Source: Bacteroidota bacterium (lineage in GTDB: Bacteria; Bacteroidota; Ignavibacteria; Kryptoniales; JAKASW01). Taken from it: a DNA stretch of 64,000 nucleotides. Where the stretch lies: contig JAKAMG010000002.1 in the NCBI GenBank assembly GCA_021812985.1, forward strand, positions 33,779 to 97,778. Direction: 5' to 3'. Shown one piece after another: positions 9,684-19,380 of the stretch. Position 1 is the stretch's first letter, and each line of letters opens with the position of its first letter. The notes below the pieces were generated by a model. It ran no database searches. It was not told the origin of the DNA and saw nothing but the letters and a program-made list of their open reading frames with translations. A program made the position numbers and the translations under genes.

Positions 9684-10988
9684 TCACCTTAAGACTACCG
9701 CCCTTTTTATCTGCGTTCCGGTACCGGTAGTCAGCTGGTAAAAATAGACGCCGGAAGCCACCTGCCTCCCCGTCAGAGTTGTACCATCCCACCTGACCAT
9801 ATGTCGTCCGGCAGACCGCATCTCGCCATCGACCAGCGTGGCGACTTCCCTGCCAACGATATCGAAGACCTTCAGAGTTACACAGCTTGCCGCCGAAAGC
9901 CCGTAGCTAATAGTCGTGCTCGGATTAAAAGGGTTGGGATAATTCTGTTCCAGTACAAAATCGCGTGCGATGGGCGGGTGCTGTTCATGAATTCCGGTCA
10001 GTCCGCCGTTTGAGGTATAAAGGATTGTTCCCGCATCGCCAACCGCGAACCCGTGCTTCTCATCTATGAAAGATATGGCGCGCAAAGTTGGCACCGGAAG
10101 AGGGGTAACGGGAGACGAATTGAGAGACCAGGTACTGCCGCCGTCCGTCGACTTCACTATCATACCCATCGCGCCGCAGGCGAAGATAACTTCAGCTGAG
10201 GGCGCGGACACGGCGTAGAGCGCGCCGGCGCCGGGAACGCCGGAAGGAACCATCGTCCATGATGTATCCAACGGCTCCTTCCAGAGTATCATCGGCGAAG
10301 CCCAGAGGTCACCCCCAACGCCCACTATGAAGCCCGTCCCTTCATTGGTGAACACCAGATCGTACGCTTCCGAGCCAAGCCCCTGCAGCGCGGGGATCAC
10401 GTTCTCCTTCCATCCGGACGACGGGAAAGACGACTTCGAACAGATGGAGTATGGGGTCAAGGCATAATTCTGACCTCCCGGGAAGAGAGGCGCGGTCGTC
10501 ACCAGCGCCCTGATCGGCCATTCGCTTATTTTCTCCGAAGTCCACGTTTGCCCGCTGTCGATTGAATGATAAACCCAGCCTGAGTCTCCCCCCACATAAA
10601 TCTCTGCTGCGCTCAGATGCAATGCTGAAAGACAATTCTGTCCGTATGGGATCTGTCGAGTGAAGTGTCTGCTCCCGCCGACTATGTTGAAGACCGAGCC
10701 GTGGTCGCCGACAGCTATCCCGTTTGCAGAGTCCAGAAATGATACCGCGTTCCACGGCATGACGGACGACAGCGGAGCGGCTAGATCCACCCAGGCTTCA
10801 CCGCAGTTAGTCGTCCATAGTATCGATCTACTGCGGCTCACGGCACACGTCTTCAGCGTGTCTACCATAACCACGCCGGTAATTGTCGAGTCTACACCGC
10901 TGTTCTGCCGAAACCACTGCCCCTGTGCCACGTCGCACCAGGCGAAACCGCACACCGTTAGAAACGAAGCAATCAGCGTATTCTTCAT
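9684..10988 (-). CDS. Secreted YCF48/BNR-like beta-propeller protein with T9SS type A C-terminal sorting domain
   Basis: 434 aa; signal peptide, repeated STDGGSTW/AVGDAGTILYTSNGG blades; C-terminus VLEQNYPNPFNPSTTISYGL...VASGVYFYQLTTG...KRAVVLR. Confidence 0.85.
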   Translation of the reverse strand: MKNTLIASFLTVCGFAWCDVAQGQWFRQNSGVDSTITGVVMVDTLKTCAVSRSRSILWTTNCGEAWVDLAAPLSSVMPWNAVSFLDSANGIAVGDHGSVFNIVGGSRHFTRQIPYGQNCLSALHLSAAEIYVGGDSGWVYHSIDSGQTWTSEKISEWPIRALVTTAPLFPGGQNYALTPYSICSKSSFPSSGWKENVIPALQGLGSEAYDLVFTNEGTGFIVGVGGDLWASPMILWKEPLDTSWTMVPSGVPGAGALYAVSAPSAEVIFACGAMGMIVKSTDGGSTWSLNSSPVTPLPVPTLRAISFIDEKHGFAVGDAGTILYTSNGGLTGIHEQHPPIARDFVLEQNYPNPFNPSTTISYGLSAASCVTLKVFDIVGREVATLVDGEMRSAGRHMVRWDGTTLTGRQVASGVYFYQLTTGTGTQIKRAVVLR

Positions 10989-11144
10989 AAATCCTCCGAT
11001 TTGAAAAATGTCGGTCTATGAAAAATTGTGCTGAGGAAAATTCAGATGATTAAGTCGACCTTCGGTATAACTCCGTCACAATAATCAGCTATAGTCTGTT
11101 GACTGTCAATACATATTGACACATCAGCCGTCGTGCCGTCACAC

Positions 11145-11840
11145 TCACCCTTTTTTGCTCCAATCTTCCCGCCTGGATGACACTTTTCTCATTTCCCGTT
11201 TTGGCAATCTCTTGTAGAATCCGCAGACACTGTTCACCACGCACTCATCGCATCTCGGGTTCTTCGGGCGGCAAATCTCCCTACCGAGGGAAGTCATCGC
11301 CATTCCCGCAATGTGCCAGTGCCTCCGATGAACTGAGGCCATAAGGTCGCGCTCTATCTTGTCCGCAATGCCGGACTTCGTGATGCCGAGCCTTGGTGCC
11401 ACGCGCGCAACGTGGAGATCGACGATGACCCCCTGCGGCTTTCCGCCCAGTTCTCCGATGATCACGTTTGCCGATTTTCTCCCGATGCCCGGAAGCCCCG
11501 TCAGCTCTTCCATCGTCACGGGTATCGTGGGCTCGGTCTTCAGCGCACTCGCGATGCCGACGAGCCACTGCGATTTCCTCCTGAAATTAGTTATCCCGCG
11601 CACGTAAGGGAAGAGCTCTTCCGGGGACGCTTCAGACAGCTTCTCCAATGACGGATACGCGCGGAACAGTTCGGGCGCGATCCTGTTTACGAAAGCGTCG
11701 CTGCTACGTGACGAAAGAACCACCATGACGGTGAGTTCATAGCCGCCCTTATATTGGAGAGGGTGCTTCCTTCTTCCGTATTTCCTGAATAAAGGGGACA
11801 GAGCTTCGTCCCAGTCGAATTTCCGCTTTTCCTCCGGCAT
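11145..11840 (-). CDS. nth: Endonuclease III-like DNA glycosylase/AP lyase
   Basis: 231 aa; HhH LTGLPGIGRKSANVI, catalytic VDLHVARVAPRLG, Fe-S cysteines CRPKNPRCDECVVNSVC. Confidence 0.9.
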   Translation of the reverse strand: MPEEKRKFDWDEALSPLFRKYGRRKHPLQYKGGYELTVMVVLSSRSSDAFVNRIAPELFRAYPSLEKLSEASPEELFPYVRGITNFRRKSQWLVGIASALKTEPTIPVTMEELTGLPGIGRKSANVIIGELGGKPQGVIVDLHVARVAPRLGITKSGIADKIERDLMASVHRRHWHIAGMAMTSLGREICRPKNPRCDECVVNSVCGFYKRLPKREMRKVSSRREDWSKKG

Positions 11841-12140
11841 ATGACGAACTTATGGACGTGTGCCCCAAAAAGCAACGATGGGAGATCGGGCTCGGGGCAT
11901 GACGCGGCACGGCGAAATCTTGATTCTCAGGAAGTGAGGTTATATTTTCAATTTCGATGAGGCAGATTCCAAGCGACAACCTTTCCGAAATCCGCTTTCC
12001 GGAATTTCAGGTCTCCGCGATTCCCGCGGGACAAAGCATCAATTGGTATTGAGATCTTCAAGGCTTTTCACGCATAGCTTCAAAAAGAGTTTCAGCATCT
12101 ATTACAACACCCGCATAGCGGGACACTATCAGGAGAGAGC

Positions 12141-12749
12141 ATGAGATACGAGGCAGGAGTCATTCGCGCGTTCGGGCCGTCGCAAACTCTTGAACTGGAG
12201 CAAATCAGGAACGCAGCGGTGTTTGCCGCTCTGACCGCGCTCGGCGCAAAGGTTTATATACCCCATGAGCCCATTCCCTTCACGCTTCAAACTCTTTTCG
12301 TCGTCCTCGCCGGAGCGTTCCTCGGGAAGAGGGGCGGGACGATGAGCATGCTTTTGTATCTCGTCCTCGGCGCAGCGGGCTTCCCGGTCTTTGCCGGACC
12401 GGAGGCGGGTTTGGCGGTCTTCGCGGGACCGACAGCCGGCTATCTCCTCGGCTTCGTCGCCGCAGCTGCTGTTGTCGGCGGCACGATAGGAAGAAGGAGC
12501 TCTTTCGCATGGACTGTCCTCTCCATCCTCACAGGTTTCACGCTCATCTTCGCGTGCGGCAGCGCCTGGCTCAATTTCTTCTTCATACACAATTGGAGTG
12601 TCTCGGTCACGCAGGGTTTTCTGATTTTTTCTTTTTGGGATTTGGTCAAGCTCGCCGCGGCCGTGGCCGTGTATCGCGCTCTCGTAGTCCGAAATACGCC
12701 TCGGACAAATCCCTCGATTGACACAAACCACAAGTCCGACACCTTCTGA
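12141..12749 (+). CDS. bioY: Biotin transporter BioY
   Basis: 202 aa; BioY signature GAFLGKRGGTMSMLLYLVLGAAGFPVFAG...AGPTAGYLLGF. Confidence 0.88.
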   Translation: MRYEAGVIRAFGPSQTLELEQIRNAAVFAALTALGAKVYIPHEPIPFTLQTLFVVLAGAFLGKRGGTMSMLLYLVLGAAGFPVFAGPEAGLAVFAGPTAGYLLGFVAAAAVVGGTIGRRSSFAWTVLSILTGFTLIFACGSAWLNFFFIHNWSVSVTQGFLIFSFWDLVKLAAAVAVYRALVVRNTPRTNPSIDTNHKSDTF

Positions 12750-12807
12750 ATCCTGAAGGGAGATAAGACTCCTTTCTGATGACGGCTCGGACGAAACCGG
12801 AGGAATA

Positions 12808-14274
12808 ATGGGTAATCCACTCTTCGCGACAAAATCACTGGAGGAGCTGACAAAGGAGGCCACTGATAGCGAACACGGCCTCAAGCGCACGCTCGGTCCT
12901 CTAAACCTGACGACGCTCGGCGTCGGCGCTATCATAGGCGCCGGGATATTTGTCCTGACCGGCCAGGCGGCCGCGCAGTATGCCGGCCCCGCTATCGTCC
13001 TTTCGTTCATCATCTCAGGATTGGGATGCGCCTTCGCCGGACTCTGCTACGCTGAATTCGCCTCTATGATTCCCATCGCCGGAAGCGCATACACCTACGC
13101 TTATGCGACGCTCGGCGAGCTATTTGCCTGGATTATAGGCTGGGATCTAATACTCGAATACCTGTTTGGAGCTTCGACCGTCGCCGTAGGCTGGTCAGGA
13201 TACGTGGTGAGCTTCTTCAGGGATTTCGGGATAGTCATCCCCTCCTGCCTTGCCAACGCCCCGATAAACTACGACGCTCATGCTGGTTGGATGATGACCG
13301 GAGCCGTCCTCAACTTCCCCGCCATGTTCATCGTCGCGGTGGTCACCACACTTCTCGTGGTCGGTATAAAAGAATCCGCAAACTTCAACAACCTGATCGT
13401 GATCGTGAAGGTCGCCGTCATTCTCCTTTTCGTGGGATTCGGCATCGCTTTCATCCACCACGCCAACTGGATACCCTTCATTCCACCCAACCAGGGACAC
13501 TTCGGTGAGTACGGATTCAGCGGCGTCCTCAGAGGAGCGGGGGTGATATTCTTCGCTTACATAGGTTTCGACGCGGTGTCTACTACAGCCCAGGAGGCGA
13601 AGAACCCGCAAAAGGACATGCCTATCGGGATCATGGGCTCACTCGGCATCTCGACCATTCTCTACATTGTCGTAGCCCTCGTGCTGACCGGAATGGTGAG
13701 CTACAAACAGCTTCTCGTGCCAGACCCGATCGCCGTCGGAATCGATGCTGCCGGCAAATCACTCTTCTGGCTCCGCCCGATAGTTAAGATAGGCGCGATC
13801 GCCGGCCTGAGCTCGGTGGTCCTCGTCATGCTTCTCGGACAACCGAGGATATTTTACAGCATGGCAAACGACGGGCTTCTTCCGAAAAAATTTGCCGCCG
13901 TCCATCCAAAGTTCAGGACCCCTTACGTCACCACCATCCTAACCGGGACAGTCGCGATGATAGTAGCGGGCCTTTTCCCAATCGGCATACTAGGAGAACT
14001 TGTCTCCATCGGCACACTTCTGGCGTTCGTTATCGTTTCGCTCGGAGTTCTTGTGATGCGCTACGCTAAGCCGGACGTCCACAGACCTTTCAAGACCCCG
14101 TGGGTACCGGTAGTACCGATTCTCGGTGCACTTCTCTCCGGGGCCCAGATGGTCGGGCTTCCGCTCGACACCTGGTACAGGCTTGTTATCTGGATGGGAA
14201 TCGGCTTCATCATTTACTTCTTCTACAGCCGCAAGCATAGCAAGGTCAGAGCGGCGGCCAGGGCAAACGGCTGA
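12808..14274 (+). CDS. APC-superfamily amino acid permease (cationic amino acid transporter type)
   Basis: 488 aa; [23 protein letters not shown]..., [28 protein letters not shown]. Confidence 0.9.
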   Translation: MGNPLFATKSLEELTKEATDSEHGLKRTLGPLNLTTLGVGAIIGAGIFVLTGQAAAQYAGPAIVLSFIISGLGCAFAGLCYAEFASMIPIAGSAYTYAYATLGELFAWIIGWDLILEYLFGASTVAVGWSGYVVSFFRDFGIVIPSCLANAPINYDAHAGWMMTGAVLNFPAMFIVAVVTTLLVVGIKESANFNNLIVIVKVAVILLFVGFGIAFIHHANWIPFIPPNQGHFGEYGFSGVLRGAGVIFFAYIGFDAVSTTAQEAKNPQKDMPIGIMGSLGISTILYIVVALVLTGMVSYKQLLVPDPIAVGIDAAGKSLFWLRPIVKIGAIAGLSSVVLVMLLGQPRIFYSMANDGLLPKKFAAVHPKFRTPYVTTILTGTVAMIVAGLFPIGILGELVSIGTLLAFVIVSLGVLVMRYAKPDVHRPFKTPWVPVVPILGALLSGAQMVGLPLDTWYRLVIWMGIGFIIYFFYSRKHSKVRAAARANG

Positions 14275-14304
14275 GTCCCGTCATCCCGCAATAGTGAATT
14301 GATT

Positions 14305-14337
14305 CGGCTCCGTTCCTCACACAGGCGGAGCCGTTTT
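14305..14337 (+). terminator. Rho-independent terminator
   Basis: CGGCTCCG (14305-14312)/CGGAGCCG (14326-14333) perfect stem followed by TTTT. Confidence 0.75.
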
Positions 14338-14381
14338 AATTTGTGGGTTCCGGATTATCGAATGAATCTAAGGGAGACAAC

Positions 14382-15881
14382 ATGAGCAAGAGTTCTGAAG
14401 TTGATAGGCCGGAGGAAGGTTCGCAGTTCAAAAGGGAACTGAAGCTCCTTGACTCCACCATGATCGTCATCGGATCGATGATCGGGTCGGGGGTATTCAT
14501 AGTAAGCGCGGACATGGCACGCACTCTCGGGTCACCCGGATACCTCATCCTCACATGGCTCATAACCGGCGCGCTAACCGTGATAGGTGCGCTCAGTTAC
14601 GGCGAGCTTGCAGGAATGATGCCGCACGTTGGGGGACTTTACGCCTACCTGAAGGAGTCATACAATCCGCTCCTTGGCTTCCTTTACGGCTGGACATCTT
14701 TCCTTGTAATCCAGACGGGGACAATCGCCGCCGTCGCGGTCGCCTTCGCGAAGTTCACATCGGTCCTGATCCCGCCGCTCGGAGAAGGGAACGTTCTCTT
14801 CACAATCGTGGGATTGAAGATTTCGGCGGCGCAGATCGTCGCGATCGCGAGCATAGCCCTCCTGACATACGTGAACACCCGGGGGGTGCGGCACGGAAAG
14901 CTGGTTCAGAACATTTTCACGATCACGAAGACGGCCGCCCTGCTGGGTCTCATCGTACTCGGGATTCTCGTCGGGAGGAATGTCGCGGCGATGCACGTAA
15001 ACTTCGCCAATTTCTGGCAGGCAAGCTGGACGCATGTCGCGGACGGGAAGGTAGTGCTCATCGAATCACTCTCCGGGCCGATGCTCCTCGCGGCGATAGG
15101 GGTGGCTTCCGTAGGCTCTCTATTCTCAAGCGACGCCTGGTACGACATAACATTCGCAGCGGGTGAGGTGGTAAATCCCAGAAAGACGATACCGCTCAGC
15201 CTCCTCTTCGGAACCCTGACGGTCACCGTCCTTTACATCCTCGCAAACGTCGCCTACATAATGACGCTTCCGGTAGTGGGATCCCCCGCGGGACATGGCG
15301 TCGTGGCACAGGGGATTCAATTCGCGGCAGACGACAGGGTCGGAACCGCCGCCGCCGCGATGATATTCGGCACGCCAGCGGCAGTCATCATGGCCATTCT
15401 TATAATGATCTCGACATTCGGCTGCAATAACGGGCTCATCCTAGCGGGGCCGCGCGTTTATTACGCCATGGCAAAGGACAAGCTCTTCTTCAGGAGCACG
15501 GGAAAGCTTAACGACAAGTCTGTTCCCGGGACGGCTCTCGTCGTGCAGGGAGTCTGGGCAAGCCTCCTTTGTCTCTCCGGAACGTACAGCGATCTCCTTG
15601 ACTACGTTATATTCGCGGTCCTCGTCTTTTTTATACTCACGATTGCGGGAGTCTTTGTCTTGAGGAAGAAGCGCCCGGACGCAGAGCGCCCGTACAGGGT
15701 TTTCGGTTACCCGATTCTCCCCGCCCTCTACATTATAACGGCGGCGGCGATTGCACTCGACCTCCTCCTCTTCAAACCGGCGTACACCTGGCCCGGTATG
15801 ATTATCGTCCTGATAGGAATACCGGTTTACTATGCCTGGCGGAAGATCGGAAATCGGGGGGAGCAACAAGTTCAGCAGTGA
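14382..15881 (+). CDS. APC-superfamily amino acid permease
   Basis: Start set at ATG 14382 behind AAGGGAG; KLLDSTMIVIGSMIGSGVFIVSADMARTLGSPGY. Confidence 0.88.
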   Translation: MSKSSEVDRPEEGSQFKRELKLLDSTMIVIGSMIGSGVFIVSADMARTLGSPGYLILTWLITGALTVIGALSYGELAGMMPHVGGLYAYLKESYNPLLGFLYGWTSFLVIQTGTIAAVAVAFAKFTSVLIPPLGEGNVLFTIVGLKISAAQIVAIASIALLTYVNTRGVRHGKLVQNIFTITKTAALLGLIVLGILVGRNVAAMHVNFANFWQASWTHVADGKVVLIESLSGPMLLAAIGVASVGSLFSSDAWYDITFAAGEVVNPRKTIPLSLLFGTLTVTVLYILANVAYIMTLPVVGSPAGHGVVAQGIQFAADDRVGTAAAAMIFGTPAAVIMAILIMISTFGCNNGLILAGPRVYYAMAKDKLFFRSTGKLNDKSVPGTALVVQGVWASLLCLSGTYSDLLDYVIFAVLVFFILTIAGVFVLRKKRPDAERPYRVFGYPILPALYIITAAAIALDLLLFKPAYTWPGMIIVLIGIPVYYAWRKIGNRGEQQVQQ

Positions 15882-15943
15882 GTAGAGCGATTATCTGGAA
15901 GCCACGATAAACATGCGACAGGTTGGTCGGGCAGCGCTTGAAG

Positions 15944-15977
15944 AAAAAGGCCCGCCGGATTTCCGGCGGGCCTTTTT
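15944..15977. terminator. Bidirectional rho-independent terminator between convergent genes
   Basis: AAAAAGGCCCGCCGGA/TCCGGCGGGCCTTTTT 16-bp inverted repeat, A-tract and T-tract at the two ends. Confidence 0.9.
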
Positions 15978-15998
15978 CTGTCAGAGATCTTAGGCCTT

Positions 15999-16991
15999 CT
16001 AGTTCGCCTCCTTCGCCGGAGTAAATCTCACGACTTCGTTGTGCACTGGCTTCACAGTCCTGAGATAGGCGTAGATCGCGCCGAGGTCATAGTCTGTCAT
16101 TCCCGCCAATGAAACCATCGGCATTGGCGTGTTGAACTGGCTCGGGGTGACGGGGATCTTTCCTCCTGAGTCGCAGGCAAACGCCTTGAAGAAGTTTATA
16201 AAATCCTCCTTCGTCCACTTCCCGATCCCCGTCGAGGAATCCGGAGTAATATTAGCCGACCTGTCGATACCATTTCCCATATTGAAGGCAAAGCCCCCGG
16301 CGAATTCCATTCCTTTCATGTATTGACCATTTACCATCTGGGTATGGCAATCTATACAGGTAGCTGCGTTCGTCAGATATTTCCCGTATGCCACAGTGTC
16401 CGTTGTATCAGGCCCGGATGTTGGGGTGTAGGAATGGAGCGGAATCGTCTTGACGATCAGGTTCATCGGGAAATCGAGGCTTCTTTTCGGGATCTTGTTT
16501 TCTATCGGCTTGATGGATCTTATGTAAGCCACTATCGAGTACACATCCTCGAGCGAAAGCTTGTTGAAATGAAGGTAAGGCATCATCGGGAATAGAGCGT
16601 GTCCCTTGTTGTCCACACCGCAGGTAATTGCTCTTATGAGTTCTCCGTCCGTCCACTTCCCGATCCCAGCAGGGGTGATGTCGTAGGCGTAAACTGTTCC
16701 AGGGACTCCTGCCGTCGCCTGATCGAATTTCTCTCCTCCCCTTCCCTCCGTTCCCTGGACCACAGGCCCGGCGTATTTTGTCCAGTCTCTCTCGGAATGA
16801 CAGTCAAAACAACCGACGACATGCCTGACCAGGTACTCTCCGCGGGCAAGTCTTACGGGCGTAATCTCCACCTTCACATCCGGCGGCGGCGCCGTTCTTG
16901 GGTAGGTCATGTTGAAATATGCCAGCGCGGCGAGCGCGAGAAACACAAAGGCGCCGACGACATATCCGGCTATCTTGAAGAACTTTCTCAT
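15999..16991 (-). CDS. Membrane-anchored di-heme c-type cytochrome
   Basis: Start set at MRKFFKIAGY; N-terminal TM anchor; two CxxCH motifs (CFDCH, CIDCH). Confidence 0.85.
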   Translation of the reverse strand: MRKFFKIAGYVVGAFVFLALAALAYFNMTYPRTAPPPDVKVEITPVRLARGEYLVRHVVGCFDCHSERDWTKYAGPVVQGTEGRGGEKFDQATAGVPGTVYAYDITPAGIGKWTDGELIRAITCGVDNKGHALFPMMPYLHFNKLSLEDVYSIVAYIRSIKPIENKIPKRSLDFPMNLIVKTIPLHSYTPTSGPDTTDTVAYGKYLTNAATCIDCHTQMVNGQYMKGMEFAGGFAFNMGNGIDRSANITPDSSTGIGKWTKEDFINFFKAFACDSGGKIPVTPSQFNTPMPMVSLAGMTDYDLGAIYAYLRTVKPVHNEVVRFTPAKEAN

Positions 16992-17341
16992 CTCCACCTC
17001 TCTTGGGTTGAATGTAACATTGTATCCGCACACCGGAGTCAGGACGGCACGAGCATAGCATCCCTCCCCCGGCGAACGGCGAGGTTCGACATTTCAAATT
17101 CTAGTTTAGTTTCGTCCTCGGTTGAAGATACGCGTCCGGCGTGCACTAAAGCAATTTCAGTGGCCGCCCCGAGGCATGGGCAGCTTAGGATTTGTATGTT
17201 TCCGTTTCCTCGATTAAAATAGACATTCGAAACTGAGTCGTGTAGAATTCACAGTCCATCGGAGATGGGCGGAGGAACCGGGTGTCCAATTGTGCCTCTG
17301 TCGTACTCGGACTGAAATTTAACAAATCAGGGAGCTATCGA

Positions 17342-18163
17342 ATGGGCCACAGTCAGAGGGACAACACCGTCCTTTATTTCAGCATACCGACTGCCGCACT
17401 TGTGATCACGGCAAGCCTTTGCGGATTCCTTTGCGGGAACATCTACTCGCATGAAACCTCGGCTTGGGTCGCACAGGCCATTGGACAGGATCTGGTCAAC
17501 GTCGCCGTTATCGTCCCGACCATCCTGGTATCGGCATTCCTTCTGAGGTCCGGCAAAAGAGCGGCGCTCTTAGTCTGGCTCGGGACGATGATGTACACGG
17601 CATACACGTTTGTAATTTATTCCTTCAGCGTACACTTCAACCCTCTTTTCCTGGTCTACTGCTGGGCGCTCGGACTTTCGGCCTACGCATTCATTACCGT
17701 CGTTGTGAAGTCAGGTGCAGCCCCGGTCAAGGAATGGTTCGATGAAGCAAGGGGCGAGTATCTCGTCTCAACGGTCGTACTTCTGGCAGGCGTCTTGTTC
17801 TACCTCTTGTGGCTCAAGGAAGATCTTCCCGCAATGTTGGGCAACCGCACACCTGATAATCTACAGGCTTCGGGTCTGATGACGAACCCTGTTCATGTTC
17901 TCGACTACTCTTTGATTCTTCCGGGGTTCATAGTCTCTTCGATACTCCTTATGAAAAAACATGCGATCGGATACCTTCTCGCACCTGTGTTCCTTATCTT
18001 CGGGATACTGATGTATGTCACGATCGCGATACTCGTCGTTGTCATGCAGATGAAAGGGATAACCGACACAGCGGGAGCCGCCATCGTGTTTCTGCTCTTC
18101 GCGGTTGTCGGAACGTTGGTTCTTCTTCGATTTCTCAGGCATATGAAGAAGGCCACGCGCTAA
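17342..18163 (+). CDS. Uncharacterised polytopic membrane protein
   Basis: About 7-8 hydrophobic helices; start taken at MGHSQRD; no family recognised. Confidence 0.6.
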   Translation: MGHSQRDNTVLYFSIPTAALVITASLCGFLCGNIYSHETSAWVAQAIGQDLVNVAVIVPTILVSAFLLRSGKRAALLVWLGTMMYTAYTFVIYSFSVHFNPLFLVYCWALGLSAYAFITVVVKSGAAPVKEWFDEARGEYLVSTVVLLAGVLFYLLWLKEDLPAMLGNRTPDNLQASGLMTNPVHVLDYSLILPGFIVSSILLMKKHAIGYLLAPVFLIFGILMYVTIAILVVVMQMKGITDTAGAAIVFLLFAVVGTLVLLRFLRHMKKATR

Positions 18164-18178
18164 GTAAATTACGAATCA

Positions 18179-18775
18179 ATGAAGCGAGCTCAACCGGAAC
18201 GCCGCTTTTTCGAAGACGAGAATTTCGAAGGAATCGACTTCAAGGAAAAAGGCTTGAAGGGGCCGGAGTATGAACGGTGCACGTTCAATGACTGCGACTT
18301 CTCCGGCGCCGATCTTTCGGGGACCAAGTTCACCGAATGTACATTCACAGCGTGTAACTTTTCCTTGGCAAACCTGACCAGCACGTCTTTCAGAGAAGCG
18401 AAATTCATTGACTCTAAATTATGGGGGCTGAGGTTCGACAACTGCAACCAGTTCGGCCTCTCTTTCAGCTTCGACGGCTGTTCACTCAGGCACGCCATGT
18501 TCTACGGCACGAAGATCAGAAAGACGCTGTTCAGAAATTCACAACTGAACGAAGCGGACTTTACGGCGTGTGACCTCACATCATCGGTGTTCGACAACTG
18601 CGATATGGCAAACGCGACATTTGACAGTACCGTAATCGAGAAGGCCGACTTTAGAACCTCTTACAATTATTCGATCGATCCCGAACGGAACAGGATAAAG
18701 AAGGCAAGATTTTCCTCACCTCAGGTGGCGGGGCTCCTCGACAAATATGACATTGAGATCGACGATGCAAATTGA
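18179..18775 (+). CDS. Pentapeptide-repeat protein
   Basis: 198 aa of A(D/N)LXX-type repeats (CDFSGADLSGTKFTECTFTACNFSLANLTSTSF...), C-terminal RIKKARFSSPQVAGLLDKYDIEI. Confidence 0.92.
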   Translation: MKRAQPERRFFEDENFEGIDFKEKGLKGPEYERCTFNDCDFSGADLSGTKFTECTFTACNFSLANLTSTSFREAKFIDSKLWGLRFDNCNQFGLSFSFDGCSLRHAMFYGTKIRKTLFRNSQLNEADFTACDLTSSVFDNCDMANATFDSTVIEKADFRTSYNYSIDPERNRIKKARFSSPQVAGLLDKYDIEIDDAN

Positions 18776-19256
18776 GCGGCTCCCCAGGATTGAGCTCCCT
18801 AAGGGTATGAAGTTTGTCGGCAGGCACGCAAGAATGTCACTCGCAAACGACCGAACATTCGAGCTGTGGAACAGCTTCATGCCGCGGAGGAACGAGGTGG
18901 GTTTAAGAGCGGGGAGTGAATTGTTCTCTATCGGAGTGTATCCCCCTTTATACTTCGTCAACTTCGACCCCTCCGCTGAATTCGAGAAGTGGGCGGCCGT
19001 CCGGGTGACTGACGTTGTATCTATCCCTGATGGAATGGAGACGATTGCGTCGCCCGAAGGCGCGTATGCCGTATTCAAGTACACCGGCCTGCCTAGCGAT
19101 GGAGGAAAAGCGTTCGATTACATTTTCGGGACCTGGCTCCCTAATTCCGGATACGTGCTCGAGGAAAGGCCCCATTACGCCGTGATGGGAGAAAAGTACA
19201 GAAACGGCGATCCGGCGTCCGAAGAAGAGTTGTGGCTACCGGTTAGACTGAAGTAG
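18765..19256 (+). CDS. GyrI-like (AraC effector-binding/SOUL-type) domain protein
   Basis: Start ATG 18765 overlaps the preceding stop; GAYAVFKYTGLPSDGGKAFDYIFGTWLPNSGYVLEERPHYAVM is a GyrI-like signature. Confidence 0.8.
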   Translation: MQIERLPRIELPKGMKFVGRHARMSLANDRTFELWNSFMPRRNEVGLRAGSELFSIGVYPPLYFVNFDPSAEFEKWAAVRVTDVVSIPDGMETIASPEGAYAVFKYTGLPSDGGKAFDYIFGTWLPNSGYVLEERPHYAVMGEKYRNGDPASEEELWLPVRLK

Positions 19257-19380
19257 CCACTCGCAAGACGCCGGAGCATCTACGCCCCTTCACATTTATT
19301 TATCCGCACGTAACTCCACCTTCCCTTTCACTGTGTTTATTTCCATCGTCCTCATATATTGAAAAAAAAAGAATGGATGG

